64,000 bases of DNA from Chryseobacterium gallinarum (GCF_001021975.1 NZ_CP009928.1:3352001-3416000); one strand, 5' to 3'; shown: positions 53,200 to 59,901, numbered from the stretch's first letter. The notes: generated from the letters alone by a model not told the origin. A program made the numbers and translations.

Positions 53200-53540
53200 A
53201 TTTCGGTATTATCAACGTACCATTTACCGTGTTTTCTATAAACCTTTAATTGGTACGTTTTTAAATCGGTATAACCATTTAAACGGTGTTTAAAGAACTT
53301 TTCAACACGGGTTTTTACTTCCGATGAAAGCTGTTTGTCTGCAAATACTAATCCATACATTGTTTTTTTAACAATAATCATCCCTGAATAATCGAGATTT
53401 TCTGTAGGTTTCTCAGGACGATGCTTGAAAACTTCGCCTTTACTTCGTGCCGGATTGACCTGAGCAAAAATAAAGCAACTAAAGAGTAACATCATCAATG
53501 AAATTCTTTTTTTAAAATCCAAGTCTCCAAAAACCTTCAT
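53196..53540 (-). CDS. Exported phage-encoded protein, unknown function (second cargo gene)
   Basis: A 114-residue protein from ATG 53540, with a basic start, a hydrophobic stretch (ISLMMLLFSCFIFAQ) and likely signal-peptidase cleavage after FAQ. The mature part is basic and short (VNPARSKGEVFKHRPEKPTENLDYSGMIIVKKTMYG...). The open frame extends five codons further upstream to 53555, but 53540 gives the better signal. It overlaps the preceding gene by 29 bases, so the pair is translated together. No family recognised. Confidence 0.65.
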   Translation of the reverse strand: MKVFGDLDFKKRISLMMLLFSCFIFAQVNPARSKGEVFKHRPEKPTENLDYSGMIIVKKTMYGLVFADKQLSSEVKTRVEKFFKHRLNGYTDLKTYQLKVYRKHGKWYVDNTEI

Positions 53541-53952
53541 CGTTAAATCGATCAAAATATCCTTTTTTTAGTATTACAAACCCTTTTTTATTTACAGCTT
53601 CAATATTAGCCGCTGGATCAACATATTTTTTATAAATTGGAAATAAGGCAAGATATTTACCATATATGGTGGAAATCGCCCATTTCTTAATCCCCTTAAC
53701 TTCAAAATCTTTATTTTCTCCATCCATATAAGTGCCATATTTTATTAAAAGTATGTCCGATTTATCATCTACATTAACAAACTTGATATTATCCTTATCA
53801 TCATCCTGGCGGTTAATAACTAACTGATAATTTCTTCCTGTATCCTTCACTAATTGGTCAACAGTTTGTTTGAATTGTAAGGAATCCAGTGTTTTAAAAT
53901 CAGTCTGGGAAAAGGCTATTATTGGGAATAACAGGAATAATAATTTTTTCAT
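53512..53952 (-). CDS. Exported phage-encoded protein, unknown function (first cargo gene)
   Basis: A 146-residue protein with a clear signal peptide (MKKLLFLLFPIIAFSQ) and a mature part resembling a TPM-like region: FKQTVDQLVKDTGRNYQLVINRQDDDKDNIKFVNVDDKSDILLIKYG. The TPM likeness is weak. It has its own TACCTTTG promoter and is insulated upstream by a terminator, so it can be expressed in the lysogen. Together with its overlapping partner it is the best candidate for lysogenic-conversion cargo. Confidence 0.68.
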   Translation of the reverse strand: MKKLLFLLFPIIAFSQTDFKTLDSLQFKQTVDQLVKDTGRNYQLVINRQDDDKDNIKFVNVDDKSDILLIKYGTYMDGENKDFEVKGIKKWAISTIYGKYLALFPIYKKYVDPAANIEAVNKKGFVILKKGYFDRFNDEGFWRLGF

Positions 53953-53971
53953 ATTAAATATTTAGATTTCA

Positions 53972-53979
53972 CAAAGGTA
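53972..53979 (-). promoter_or_regulatory. Promoter of the exported cargo pair
   Basis: The minus strand reads TACCTTTG, an exact TANNTTTG match, 19 bases before the ATG at 53952. The -33 region is a T-run from the adjacent terminator. Confidence 0.65.
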
Positions 53980-53989
53980 GAAATTAATC

Positions 53990-54017
53990 ATAAAAAAAAT
54001 TGCGGTTTCCCGCAATT
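53990..54017 (-). terminator. Terminator of the phage early operon
   Basis: AATTGCGG at 53998-54005 pairs with CCGCAATT at 54010-54017 around TTTC. On the minus strand the hairpin runs straight into eight T's, four bases after the stop of the last early gene. Confidence 0.92.
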
Positions 54018-54021
54018 CTTA

Positions 54022-54351
54022 TTATTGTAATTGTTGATGTAACTGATTTTTGACTATCATCAACGTATTTCCTTCATAACTTCCTGCTGCTGCATCAAAA
54101 AAAATATCAAATTCAATCAGGTAATTTAACAGAGCTTCAGCCATATAAAATTTTAGCTTCAATTTAAACTCCTTTTTATTGGTCCTTGTGGATATCGCTT
54201 TTTTGAGAAGCTTTTCCCGTAATTCAATACAGATAGATACAATTGTCTTTAAATTCCTTTTTAAGCCCGAAAATTCAATTGTATCGAGTGCAGACATTAC
54301 ATTATTGATAACACATAAACCGGCATAGTCAATATTTACAGTTACATTCAT
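54022..54351 (-). CDS. Phage protein of unknown function, end of early operon
   Basis: A 109-residue, mostly helical protein (MNVTVNIDYAGLCVINNVMSALDTIEFSGLKRNLKTIVSICIELREKLLKKAIST...). No family recognised. Its start overlaps the endolysin stop by four bases and its stop is followed by a strong terminator, so it is the last gene of the leftward early operon and probably co-expressed with the endolysin. No signal peptide or transmembrane helix. Confidence 0.65.
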   Translation of the reverse strand: MNVTVNIDYAGLCVINNVMSALDTIEFSGLKRNLKTIVSICIELREKLLKKAISTRTNKKEFKLKLKFYMAEALLNYLIEFDIFFDAAAGSYEGNTLMIVKNQLHQQLQ

Positions 54352-54821
54352 AGTATTACATAGTTGTTTTTGTCCCGTTTTTTAGAGAGTAAAGTCCGCC
54401 ATTTGTAGCCTTTTTTCTCAAAGTGCGGCAAATCCTTGAAGGTTTTCCAGTTTCCGCCCCAATCCCATCCATGACGGGCAAAAATTTTCACGCACTCATA
54501 CCAGTCTGCAACGCCGTCATTGTCCCAATCCTTTGCTGTATCCCAGCTTGCTGTTTTTCCGTCTATGATCAGTACAATATCAACCGCAAAGCCGTAATTA
54601 TGGATGCTTTGCCCGGCTTTGGCATTGGTTACTTTTTTACCGGCTATTGTCCTTCCTTGTGCATAGAGCTGGTTTTGCTCCTCAAAAGTTCTCAGGCCCT
54701 GGGAAATCCTGACTTGAGCACGGCCGGTTAAACTTGCGTTACACTCGTTAATGATTTTTGTTACTTCTTCTCTTACACTTGGGTGTAGTTTTGAGATTCT
54801 TTCCTGTGTTACTTTGTCCAT
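54348..54821 (-). CDS. Peptidase M15 endolysin (L-Ala-D-Glu or D,D-peptidase type)
   Basis: A 157-residue peptidoglycan peptidase. The zinc site of the M15/VanY-type fold is visible: QSIHNYGFAVDIVLI supplies the first His and the Asp, and KDLPHFEKKGY supplies the second His. The conserved substrate loop SQGLRTFEEQNQLYAQGRT precedes them. It should cut stem peptides at lysis. It lacks a signal peptide, so it depends on the holin. The gene lies in the early operon rather than with the holin. Confidence 0.9.
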   Translation of the reverse strand: MDKVTQERISKLHPSVREEVTKIINECNASLTGRAQVRISQGLRTFEEQNQLYAQGRTIAGKKVTNAKAGQSIHNYGFAVDIVLIIDGKTASWDTAKDWDNDGVADWYECVKIFARHGWDWGGNWKTFKDLPHFEKKGYKWRTLLSKKRDKNNYVIL

Positions 54822-54826
54822 TGTAT

Positions 54827-55066
54827 TTAAAAATTAAAGGTTAATTGATTTCCATTGCTTGTCTCTTTTTCCTGTAATTTTTTCAGTTCCCTTTTTGCCG
54901 GAATACCTAAGTATGTGCCGTATGTACGTATTGAAATGTGAAACTGTGGCTCTATGAACTTGTGGAAAATCTCTTTATAAGTCAATCGCCCGCCAGACTT
55001 ATGCTCTTGCGTGATTTCCTGAATTTTTACAATTTTCTTGTAGTAATTAGTTTTATTATAAGCCAT
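54827..55066 (-). CDS. Small phage protein with HTH-like segment
   Basis: A 79-residue basic protein (MAYNKTNYYKKIVKIQEITQEHKSGGRLTYKEIFHKFIEPQFHISIRTYGTYLGIPAKRELKKL). The TYKEIFHKFIEPQFHISIRTYGTYLGI stretch has the length of a helix-turn-helix and DNA binding is plausible but not shown. It lies five bases upstream of the endolysin. It could be a late-gene activator by position, but no Mor/C resemblance is evident. Confidence 0.6.
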   Translation of the reverse strand: MAYNKTNYYKKIVKIQEITQEHKSGGRLTYKEIFHKFIEPQFHISIRTYGTYLGIPAKRELKKLQEKETSNGNQLTFNF

Positions 55067-55131
55067 ACAGAATTATGAGTATATTTGCAGTGTTCAGATG
55101 CAAGCTCGTGGTCTATATGGCTATGAGCTTT

Positions 55132-55599
55132 TTAATTCTTAGAAGGAAACGGCAGTTTATTTTTGTGATGCCATTCTTTTGTTCCTGGTATTTTTGCTGA
55201 TTTGTTGTATTTTGATCTGAGGCTTTTAAACTGTTTGATAAGCGGCTCAAATTCTTCAGCGGTATAATCTTTCAAAGCTTTTTTTAAAGGGCTCAATTCA
55301 AGCATAAAGCGATTAAATGGAGTCCAGTCACCCGGATCATACAATCCGATATACTGAGCATCTTTTAAAACAATGGATCTAAGGCTTTTTAAATGCTTTT
55401 CAGCGTACTGATTGTTTAATTCTTCATACACAGTCAAATGCTTTGGAAAGAAGGCATAATACAGACTTTCCAGTTCTTCCGGTGTAAGCTCATCAAGATT
55501 CCCGGTTCTTGAGTTGGTGTGCAGCCAGATGGCCGGTTCCAGTTCAGATCTTGAAAACTTCTTTTCAAGGTGGGTCCTCATTACGGCATTTGTGATCAT
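55132..55599 (-). CDS. Phage protein of unknown function
   Basis: A 155-residue soluble protein, strongly charged and helical (MITNAVMRTHLEKKFSRSELEPAIWLHTNSRTGNLDELTPEELESLYYAFFPK...). The basic end (KWHHKNKLPFPSKN type) suggests nucleic-acid contact. No family recognised; its place in the early operon after transposition genes resembles Mu gp16-type regulators. Between its stop and the next gene is a 65-base spacer with an AAGCTC/GAGCTT inverted repeat. Confidence 0.62.
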   Translation of the reverse strand: MITNAVMRTHLEKKFSRSELEPAIWLHTNSRTGNLDELTPEELESLYYAFFPKHLTVYEELNNQYAEKHLKSLRSIVLKDAQYIGLYDPGDWTPFNRFMLELSPLKKALKDYTAEEFEPLIKQFKSLRSKYNKSAKIPGTKEWHHKNKLPFPSKN

Positions 55600-55630
55600 T
55601 TTGGTTCAATTTTTTGTGTTTAAATATTCT

Positions 55631-55771
55631 TTAGTTTTTAACCTTGTTTTTCTTTCCGCATTCTGAGCATTCATAATCCAGACTTCCTCGCAGATCAAAA
55701 AAGCATCCGCAAAAGCTGCATTTTCGCCATATTTCGTGGTTGAAAAATTTAATTATTGTGTATGTTTTCAT
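55631..55771 (-). CDS. Small zinc-ribbon protein
   Basis: A 46-residue protein, MKTYTIIKFFNHEIWRKCSF..., with four cysteines in CSFCGC and CSECGK, 17 residues apart: a textbook zinc ribbon. It lies in the early operon, five bases after the preceding stop region. Small zinc-ribbon proteins are common in phage early regions; the partner is unknown. Confidence 0.62.
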   Translation of the reverse strand: MKTYTIIKFFNHEIWRKCSFCGCFFDLRGSLDYECSECGKKNKVKN

Positions 55772-55776
55772 AATTT

Positions 55777-56229
55777 TTAAAATTCTAAAGAACTTTGATA
55801 AGGGACCTCTAAATCATAATATTTTCTGAAGGCATGCCCCAATTTTTCTTTTATTATTAACCTTTCTTTCTCACTGATATGATTGGCATCTGCTAAATAG
55901 TTGTTATGTAAAACAGCCTTCCAATTTCCTTTCCAAGGTTTTTCATCAATAAAGCTCTGATAGATAGTAAACATTTTATGCCTATATATAGCATCCTCTT
56001 TTTCTTCAAGCGTCTGATACCTGGTGTAAACTATAAACATCCATCTTGATGCTTTTCTCTCATTGTCTTCAGGTAATCCGCAGGTATCATTTTCAAACAT
56101 CACTGTTAAGGCTCTTTTTTTTAATATCTTATTAATCTTAGAAACCCCATAAAAAACACGAAGAGGCTTTTTTTTTAAATAATTCCACCGTTCTTCAATT
56201 TCTTCGGGTGTTAATGGATCATTTAACAT
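55777..56229 (-). CDS. Early phage protein of unknown function downstream of hairpin A
   Basis: A 150-residue soluble protein (MLNDPLTPEEIEERWNYLKKKPLRVFYGVSKINKILKKRALTVMFEND...). No family recognised. The true start is placed at 56229: an upstream ATG at 56271 is in frame, but the 14 codons between would translate the structured repeat element (MEWFDSTPGNK), which also occurs in front of unrelated genes. Chosen start lies exactly 14 bases after the element. Confidence 0.65.
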   Translation of the reverse strand: MLNDPLTPEEIEERWNYLKKKPLRVFYGVSKINKILKKRALTVMFENDTCGLPEDNERKASRWMFIVYTRYQTLEEKEDAIYRHKMFTIYQSFIDEKPWKGNWKAVLHNNYLADANHISEKERLIIKEKLGHAFRKYYDLEVPYQSSLEF

Positions 56230-56243
56230 TACTTTAATTTTGT

Positions 56244-56285
56244 TCCCAGGAGTGGAATCGAACCACTCCATAAAACCGTTTGGGA
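56244..56285 (-). ncRNA. tRNA T-arm/acceptor-like intercistronic element A
   Basis: On the minus strand: TCCCA, an 11-nt bulge beginning AACGG, GGAGTGG, loop TTCGATT, CCACTCC, TGGGA, then ACAAAA. Stems of 5 and 7 bp stack to 12 bp with a 7-nt loop of T-loop type. It begins two bases after a TAG stop and ends 14 bases before the next ATG. Confidence 0.7.
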
Positions 56286-56286
56286 T

Positions 56287-56448
56287 CTAATCTTGCATTT
56301 CTAATACAAAATCTTCAGCCATATGGAAAGGATCTTGACCATCTTCCCAATCCTGCCTAAATGATTCTTTATCAACAGTTCCTTTATATCCTAAACCTCT
56401 GACAAATTCTAGAAATGAATCAATCCACTCTTCAAATGTTTTTTCCAT
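56287..56448 (-). CDS. Small acidic phage protein
   Basis: A 53-residue protein, MEKTFEEWIDSFLEFVRGLG then YKGTVDKESFRQDWEDGQDP and FHMAEDFVLEMQD, strongly acidic and rich in aromatics. No signal peptide. Its stop TAG almost touches hairpin element A. Small acidic early proteins of this kind can be DNA mimics or inhibitors, but that is only a possibility. Family unknown. Confidence 0.62.
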   Translation of the reverse strand: MEKTFEEWIDSFLEFVRGLGYKGTVDKESFRQDWEDGQDPFHMAEDFVLEMQD

Positions 56449-56471
56449 TGTTACTTTTTAATGATTAATTT

Positions 56472-56687
56472 TTAGATTTTTGATACTAGTTTTGTTAGTG
56501 CTTTTTTATATGCTTTATTGAATTCTATTTCTGTTGTTTCCTGCATTTTTTCTTCTATTTTATATTGTTTATATTTATACCATATTTCAATATTTGTATA
56601 GAAAGTATATGTTTTTACATAAGTGATATTCTTTTCTTTATCTACTCTTACGAAGCTGTTATCATCTTTTTTGTAATACTTATTCAT
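56472..56687 (-). CDS. Small basic early phage protein
   Basis: A 71-residue protein (MNKYYKKDDNSFVRVDKEKNITYVKTYTFYTNIEIWYKYKQYKIEEKMQE...), rich in Tyr and Lys. Located ten bases after the preceding gene's stop with no hairpin element between. No family recognised. Confidence 0.6.
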   Translation of the reverse strand: MNKYYKKDDNSFVRVDKEKNITYVKTYTFYTNIEIWYKYKQYKIEEKMQETTEIEFNKAYKKALTKLVSKI

Positions 56688-56697
56688 AATCTTGATT

Positions 56698-56946
56698 TTA
56701 AAATAATTCCGTTTGATTGAAGGATAGTAAAAGTTCTAATGAGCTTTTGGTGCAGCTTTTTTCCTTTAATTTTTGATGTATCTTTAATCTTTCAAGCTTA
56801 CATACTTCTTCAAATGCTTTATCGTGGTATTGAGATACCCAACCACCATCACCAGCAAACACCATAGAAGCAATTCTACCATTTTCAAACTCTGATATAT
56901 CTATTGATGTAGAGTCATTAAATTCTTTTTTTAAAAGGGTTTTCAT
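56698..56946 (-). CDS. Early phage protein of unknown function downstream of hairpin B
   Basis: An 82-residue protein (MKTLLKKEFNDSTSIDISEFENGRIASMVFAGDGGWVSQYHDKAFEEV...). Start 56946 lies exactly 14 bases after hairpin element B. A TTG further upstream (56988) is in frame but would translate the element. The FAGDGGWVSQYHDKAFEE part looks like a compact domain; no family recognised. Confidence 0.62.
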   Translation of the reverse strand: MKTLLKKEFNDSTSIDISEFENGRIASMVFAGDGGWVSQYHDKAFEEVCKLERLKIHQKLKEKSCTKSSLELLLSFNQTELF

Positions 56947-56960
56947 ACAATAAATTTTGT

Positions 56961-57003
56961 TCCCAGGAACGGAATCGAACCACTCCAAAAAAACCGTTTG
57001 GGA
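56961..57003 (-). ncRNA. tRNA T-arm/acceptor-like intercistronic element B
   Basis: Same architecture as element A: TCCCA/TGGGA outer stem, GGAGTGG against CCGTTCC inner stem, TTCGATT loop and a 12-nt bulge. Two stem positions differ from A and C but still pair as G-U and U-G wobbles. The upstream gene's TAA stop directly abuts the element, and the next ATG lies 14 bases downstream. Confidence 0.7.
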
Positions 57004-57384
57004 TTATTCCAGATCATCATAGACAACTATATCAGGTCTATTTCTGAAATCTCTTGGACTTATGCACTTTTGATGATTTAATTCTTCACTTTCATTATTT
57101 TGAAGATTTTCAACTTCAACATTTTCATTGAAAATTTTATTGATGTATCTGATTTCTTCCTCAAAGACAAAAGGAGACCGAAGTTTTATAAATCGATGCC
57201 ATTTTTTATCTACAAATGCATATCTATGCAGGTCTAAATACATGAAATCCTTTTGTCTACTATGAAATTGCTCCATAGCTTTGTAAGACGTAAATTCTTT
57301 TTCTTTTAAATCTTTTCCATCCAAATACTCAAGCTTAAAAGCAGTTGCATTTTCAAAAATTATTCTCTTTTTAAACTTTTTCAT
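57004..57384 (-). CDS. Early phage protein of unknown function between hairpins C and B
   Basis: A 126-residue protein (MKKFKKRIIFENATAFKLEYLDGKDLKEKEFTSYKAMEQFHSRQKDFMYLDLHRYAFVDKKWHRF...). Basic N-terminus, acidic C-terminus (VVYDDLE). The start at 57384 lies 14 bases after element C; the in-frame TTG at 57426 lies inside the element. Its stop abuts element B. No family recognised. Confidence 0.65.
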   Translation of the reverse strand: MKKFKKRIIFENATAFKLEYLDGKDLKEKEFTSYKAMEQFHSRQKDFMYLDLHRYAFVDKKWHRFIKLRSPFVFEEEIRYINKIFNENVEVENLQNNESEELNHQKCISPRDFRNRPDIVVYDDLE

Positions 57385-57398
57385 AAATTTTGTTTTGT

Positions 57399-57440
57399 TC
57401 CCAGGAGTGGAATCGAACCACTCCAAAAAACCGTTTGGGA
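57399..57440 (-). ncRNA. tRNA T-arm/acceptor-like intercistronic element C
   Basis: Nearly identical to element A: outer stem TCCCA/TGGGA, inner stem GGAGTGG/CCACTCC, loop TTCGATT, 11-nt bulge AACGGTTTTTT and downstream ACAAAA. It directly abuts the TAA stop of the upstream gene and ends 14 bases before the next ATG. Confidence 0.7.
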
Positions 57441-57557
57441 TTAGAATTTTTTATTTCCGTAGCATTCTATAACTGCGTAGATTAGCATTCCTAGTAAAAA
57501 ACCTACCATAAAGCAGACAGAACCTACATAAGCTATTAAAAGTTCACTATCTGTCAT
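57441..57557 (-). CDS. Small membrane protein, early phage operon
   Basis: A 38-residue protein, MTDSELLIAYVGSVCFMVGF then LLGMLIYAVIECYGNKKF, with a single transmembrane helix spanning most of its length. It starts two bases after the 238-residue gene's stop codon. Its stop abuts hairpin element C. Single-helix small phage proteins may act in superinfection exclusion or regulation; unknown here. Confidence 0.62.
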   Translation of the reverse strand: MTDSELLIAYVGSVCFMVGFLLGMLIYAVIECYGNKKF

Positions 57558-57559
57558 TA

Positions 57560-58276
57560 TTATGCGTTTTCAATTGGGAATATTTCTTCTATGATAGTGC
57601 CTTCAGGAAAGTCTACGGAGGTAATTGATAGCGGAATAGATTCCTTTTTCCCCTGAGCATTCGTTGTATAAGCTTCAATAAAGAAGGCTGAACGTACAGG
57701 CTTATAGGATGCCTGTATAATATCAACTGCATCAGAGAACTTAGCATCATTGAATTCATCTGCGAGTTGCCTAAGTTCCAGAACTCTTGAAGATTTTAAA
57801 TTGCCTTTAGCATCCTTTTTTAACAGTTTATTGATGGTACTAACAAGCTTTGCGCTATTCTCATCCTTCGCCATACTGTCAATAACTTCTTTGATCTTAT
57901 CAATTCCGGCGTTTACAGTATCATCCCAACCGTCAACAACCCGAAAGCCATAAGTGATACCATTTCCCTTGTCATCGCTGAAAGAGTGCCCCTGTTGGCC
58001 CTGTTTTATATCAAAAACCTCAGATTTCATTTCCAAAAGAATGTTTAAGCCCTGGAAGAGATCAAGTTTAGCTTTTGACAGCATTCCAGAAATGTTTAAC
58101 AGAGTATTGATAAAGCCCGGAACTGCATCTTTTACAGTTTCTTTATAGGCTGCTCTTGCTTCAATTTTGCTGGCTTCTGCCGCTTTTGCAGCAGCTTTTA
58201 ACTCTTCCGGAGAAACACTCTGTAATAGAGCAAGTCTTTCCTCTGGTGATAATGTATTAATGTCTATTGTGCTCAT
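57560..58276 (-). CDS. Early phage protein, possibly DUF3164-like
   Basis: A 238-residue soluble protein. The N-terminal helix (INTLSPEERLALLQSVSPEELKAAAKAAEASKIEARAAYKETVKDA) is coiled-coil-like. The middle carries GQQGHSFSDDKGNGITYGFRVVDGWDD, and the C-terminal half has a LRQLADEFNDAKFSDAVDIIQASYKPVRSAFFIEAY region. Mu-like phages usually carry a DUF3164 protein of this size in this position, and the helical C-terminal half is compatible. I cannot confirm the family by eye. Confidence 0.62.
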   Translation of the reverse strand: MSTIDINTLSPEERLALLQSVSPEELKAAAKAAEASKIEARAAYKETVKDAVPGFINTLLNISGMLSKAKLDLFQGLNILLEMKSEVFDIKQGQQGHSFSDDKGNGITYGFRVVDGWDDTVNAGIDKIKEVIDSMAKDENSAKLVSTINKLLKKDAKGNLKSSRVLELRQLADEFNDAKFSDAVDIIQASYKPVRSAFFIEAYTTNAQGKKESIPLSITSVDFPEGTIIEEIFPIENA

Positions 58277-58291
58277 TTTAAATTAATTTTA

Positions 58292-58450
58292 TTAATATTT
58301 TTTGTTGTTTGCGATTTCTAAATGATGTAGTACAAAGAATACTATAAGAAAGCCCATTATAAGCTGATTAAAGGACCAATATCCAGTTTTTCCATATTGA
58401 GCAAACATTACTACAATGGATACAACTGCTGATAAAATATATTTTTTCAT
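58292..58450 (-). CDS. Small two-helix membrane protein
   Basis: A 52-residue protein, MKKYILSAVVSIVVMFAQYG then KTGYWSFNQLIMGFLIVFFVLHHLEIANNKKY, with two hydrophobic segments. The start overlaps the end of the preceding gene by four bases (ATGA-type). No family recognised. Confidence 0.6.
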   Translation of the reverse strand: MKKYILSAVVSIVVMFAQYGKTGYWSFNQLIMGFLIVFFVLHHLEIANNKKY

Positions 58451-58626
58451 ACTTTAATATTTTGTAATTCTTTTATTTGATGTTCTAATTCTTTTATTCT
58501 ATTCTGTTTTTTTTGAATGATATCCTTATCTATTGCGATACTCAGCTGCCACATAGCCATTTCTTTCCTTCTTTCCCACTCCTTTAATGCTGTAGTTACA
58601 TCAGGAAACTTTTCTAAAGGCTTCAT
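58447..58626 (-). CDS. Small coiled-coil protein, early phage operon
   Basis: A 59-residue protein from ATG 58626 (MKPLEKFPDVTTALKEWERRKEMAMWQLSIAIDKDIIQKKQNRIKELEHQIKELQNIKV) written here only by parts: a helical start and a leucine-zipper-like end ELEHQIKELQ. Another in-frame ATG at 58692 would overlap the upstream gene by 92 bases, so 58626 (26-base overlap) is preferred. Function unknown. Confidence 0.6.
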   Translation of the reverse strand: MKPLEKFPDVTTALKEWERRKEMAMWQLSIAIDKDIIQKKQNRIKELEHQIKELQNIKV

Positions 58627-58972
58627 GTTTTGGCTTTTTAAAATGTTTTTTGAATGAATTTCCGTTAATTTCCCAGACTGTACCATTTTCATTACTCATT
58701 ACCTTTGTGAAATACTCATCCTTTAAGATTCTAAACTCCTTAATTTCAGCTAGGTTGAGAGTATAAGAAATGATCCCTTTTGGATTTTTTTGATTTTCCG
58801 GAATATAAGCTCCTGCATTGGTTGTAAATCTGCGTTTCAAATTCTTGCTATCCTTATGTGAGGCTATGATTTCCCATTCCTGGTTAAGCATAATTTTATG
58901 TTTGGTCAAATAACAATAGCTCTGGACCACTGCAAAGCAGATTTTGTCGTTTAATAATTCTTCTATAATCAT
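58601..58972 (-). CDS. Phage protein of unknown function following the MuB-like gene
   Basis: A 123-residue protein (MIIEELLNDKICFAVVQSYCYLTKHKIMLNQEWEIIASHKDSKNLKRRFTTNAGAYIPENQKNPKG...), basic at the C-terminus (FKKHFKKPKHEAFRKVS). ATGA-type overlap with the MuB-like ATPase gene implies coupled translation. It could act in transposition control or DNA binding; no family recognised. Confidence 0.65.
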   Translation of the reverse strand: MIIEELLNDKICFAVVQSYCYLTKHKIMLNQEWEIIASHKDSKNLKRRFTTNAGAYIPENQKNPKGIISYTLNLAEIKEFRILKDEYFTKVMSNENGTVWEINGNSFKKHFKKPKHEAFRKVS

Positions 58973-59898
58973 ATGTATATATTTTGAAGTTTGATTTTTT
59001 CTCTGATAACCATTCGTTTTAATCTTCGCAGATCTTCAACGACTTTGACGTTCTGAACCTGTTGTTTATCAATTGGGATTTCTTTAAAAATTGGTTTTAA
59101 TTCGTCAAAAATCATTTTTTGTGTAGCAGGATCGTTGACACCATTAGCAGCACATATTTTTTTCACGCAATTGAATGTTGCTCCTATCAGATTGATGTAT
59201 GCGCGGCCAAAACGGCTGTCTAATTCATCAAAGCCTAATTTTTTAAGCCTTACACCTCTTTTGATTCTTTCTTCCAGGTGTGGAGTTCCGGCCATGATAA
59301 GTGCCATTTCGTCCTCACTCTCATTATAAAGGTGAATGAACCATCTTAAGGCTGAATCTTTCAATTTATCAGCTTCATCCACTATCAAAAGAGGTTTTAC
59401 AGAGCCTCTTTTTCGGAAAAAATCACAGACTTTCATTCCTAATTTATCAATGTGCATATAAGATTTTCCAGTGTCTATACCTAACATTGCAGCTAATTCA
59501 GTTAAAAATTCTCTTTTTGCCCATTCACGGCACCTGATATAGAACACCCCGGATTCTGCATTGCTTTGAGAGTATGATTTTAGTGGAGCACTTTTTCCAA
59601 TTCCGGCCTTATCACTGACAACCATAAATAAAGAGTATGATTTTGCATCGTTACAGATAGTAGAAACTTTTCTATAGTTAATTGTTTCAGCAATCTGCCA
59701 TTCCGAATCATCCCAGCCACAAGCTTTACCAACTTTTAGCCATAATTCATCTTTTATCAGCTCCCATTTACCGTTTACCATCTGGGAAATTGTAGCTGTT
59801 GAAACATCGGCTTTTGTAGCTACTTGGCCGTAGCTACCAAGCCGCTCTTTTTCTGTATTAATTGCAATAACTATTGCGGATTTTTGTAAGTTTGTCAT
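58969..59898 (-). CDS. MuB-type AAA+ ATPase, transposition target selector
   Basis: A 309-residue protein. Residues about 20-50 form a helix-turn-helix (GQVATKADVSTATISQMVNGKWE), as at the N-terminus of Mu B. The AAA+ part has Walker A SDKAGIGKSA (about 95-104) and Walker B LLIVDEADKL (about 170-179), then a sensor-like ALIMAGTPHLEERI. Mu B binds DNA in an ATP-dependent way, delivers target DNA to the transposase and gives target immunity. It starts three bases after the transposase stop. Confidence 0.93.
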   Translation of the reverse strand: MTNLQKSAIVIAINTEKERLGSYGQVATKADVSTATISQMVNGKWELIKDELWLKVGKACGWDDSEWQIAETINYRKVSTICNDAKSYSLFMVVSDKAGIGKSAPLKSYSQSNAESGVFYIRCREWAKREFLTELAAMLGIDTGKSYMHIDKLGMKVCDFFRKRGSVKPLLIVDEADKLKDSALRWFIHLYNESEDEMALIMAGTPHLEERIKRGVRLKKLGFDELDSRFGRAYINLIGATFNCVKKICAANGVNDPATQKMIFDELKPIFKEIPIDKQQVQNVKVVEDLRRLKRMVIREKIKLQNIYI

Positions 59899-59901
59899 AT
59901 C

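Noticed and set aside
55102..55130. AAGCTC/GAGCTT inverted repeat as a fifth tRNA-like element
   Set aside because: It lacks the TTCGA loop, the ACGG bulge and the GGGAACAAAA tail; only its position between two genes is similar.
56244..57440. tRNA genes suggested by the GGTTCGATTCC T-arm sequence
   Set aside because: There is no D-arm, anticodon arm or full acceptor stem 5' of the T-arm; only about 42 bases separate the stop codon from the next gene's leader.
58447..58972. Toxin-antitoxin pair from two small overlapping genes
   Set aside because: The overlap is typical of the whole early operon and neither protein resembles a known toxin or antitoxin.
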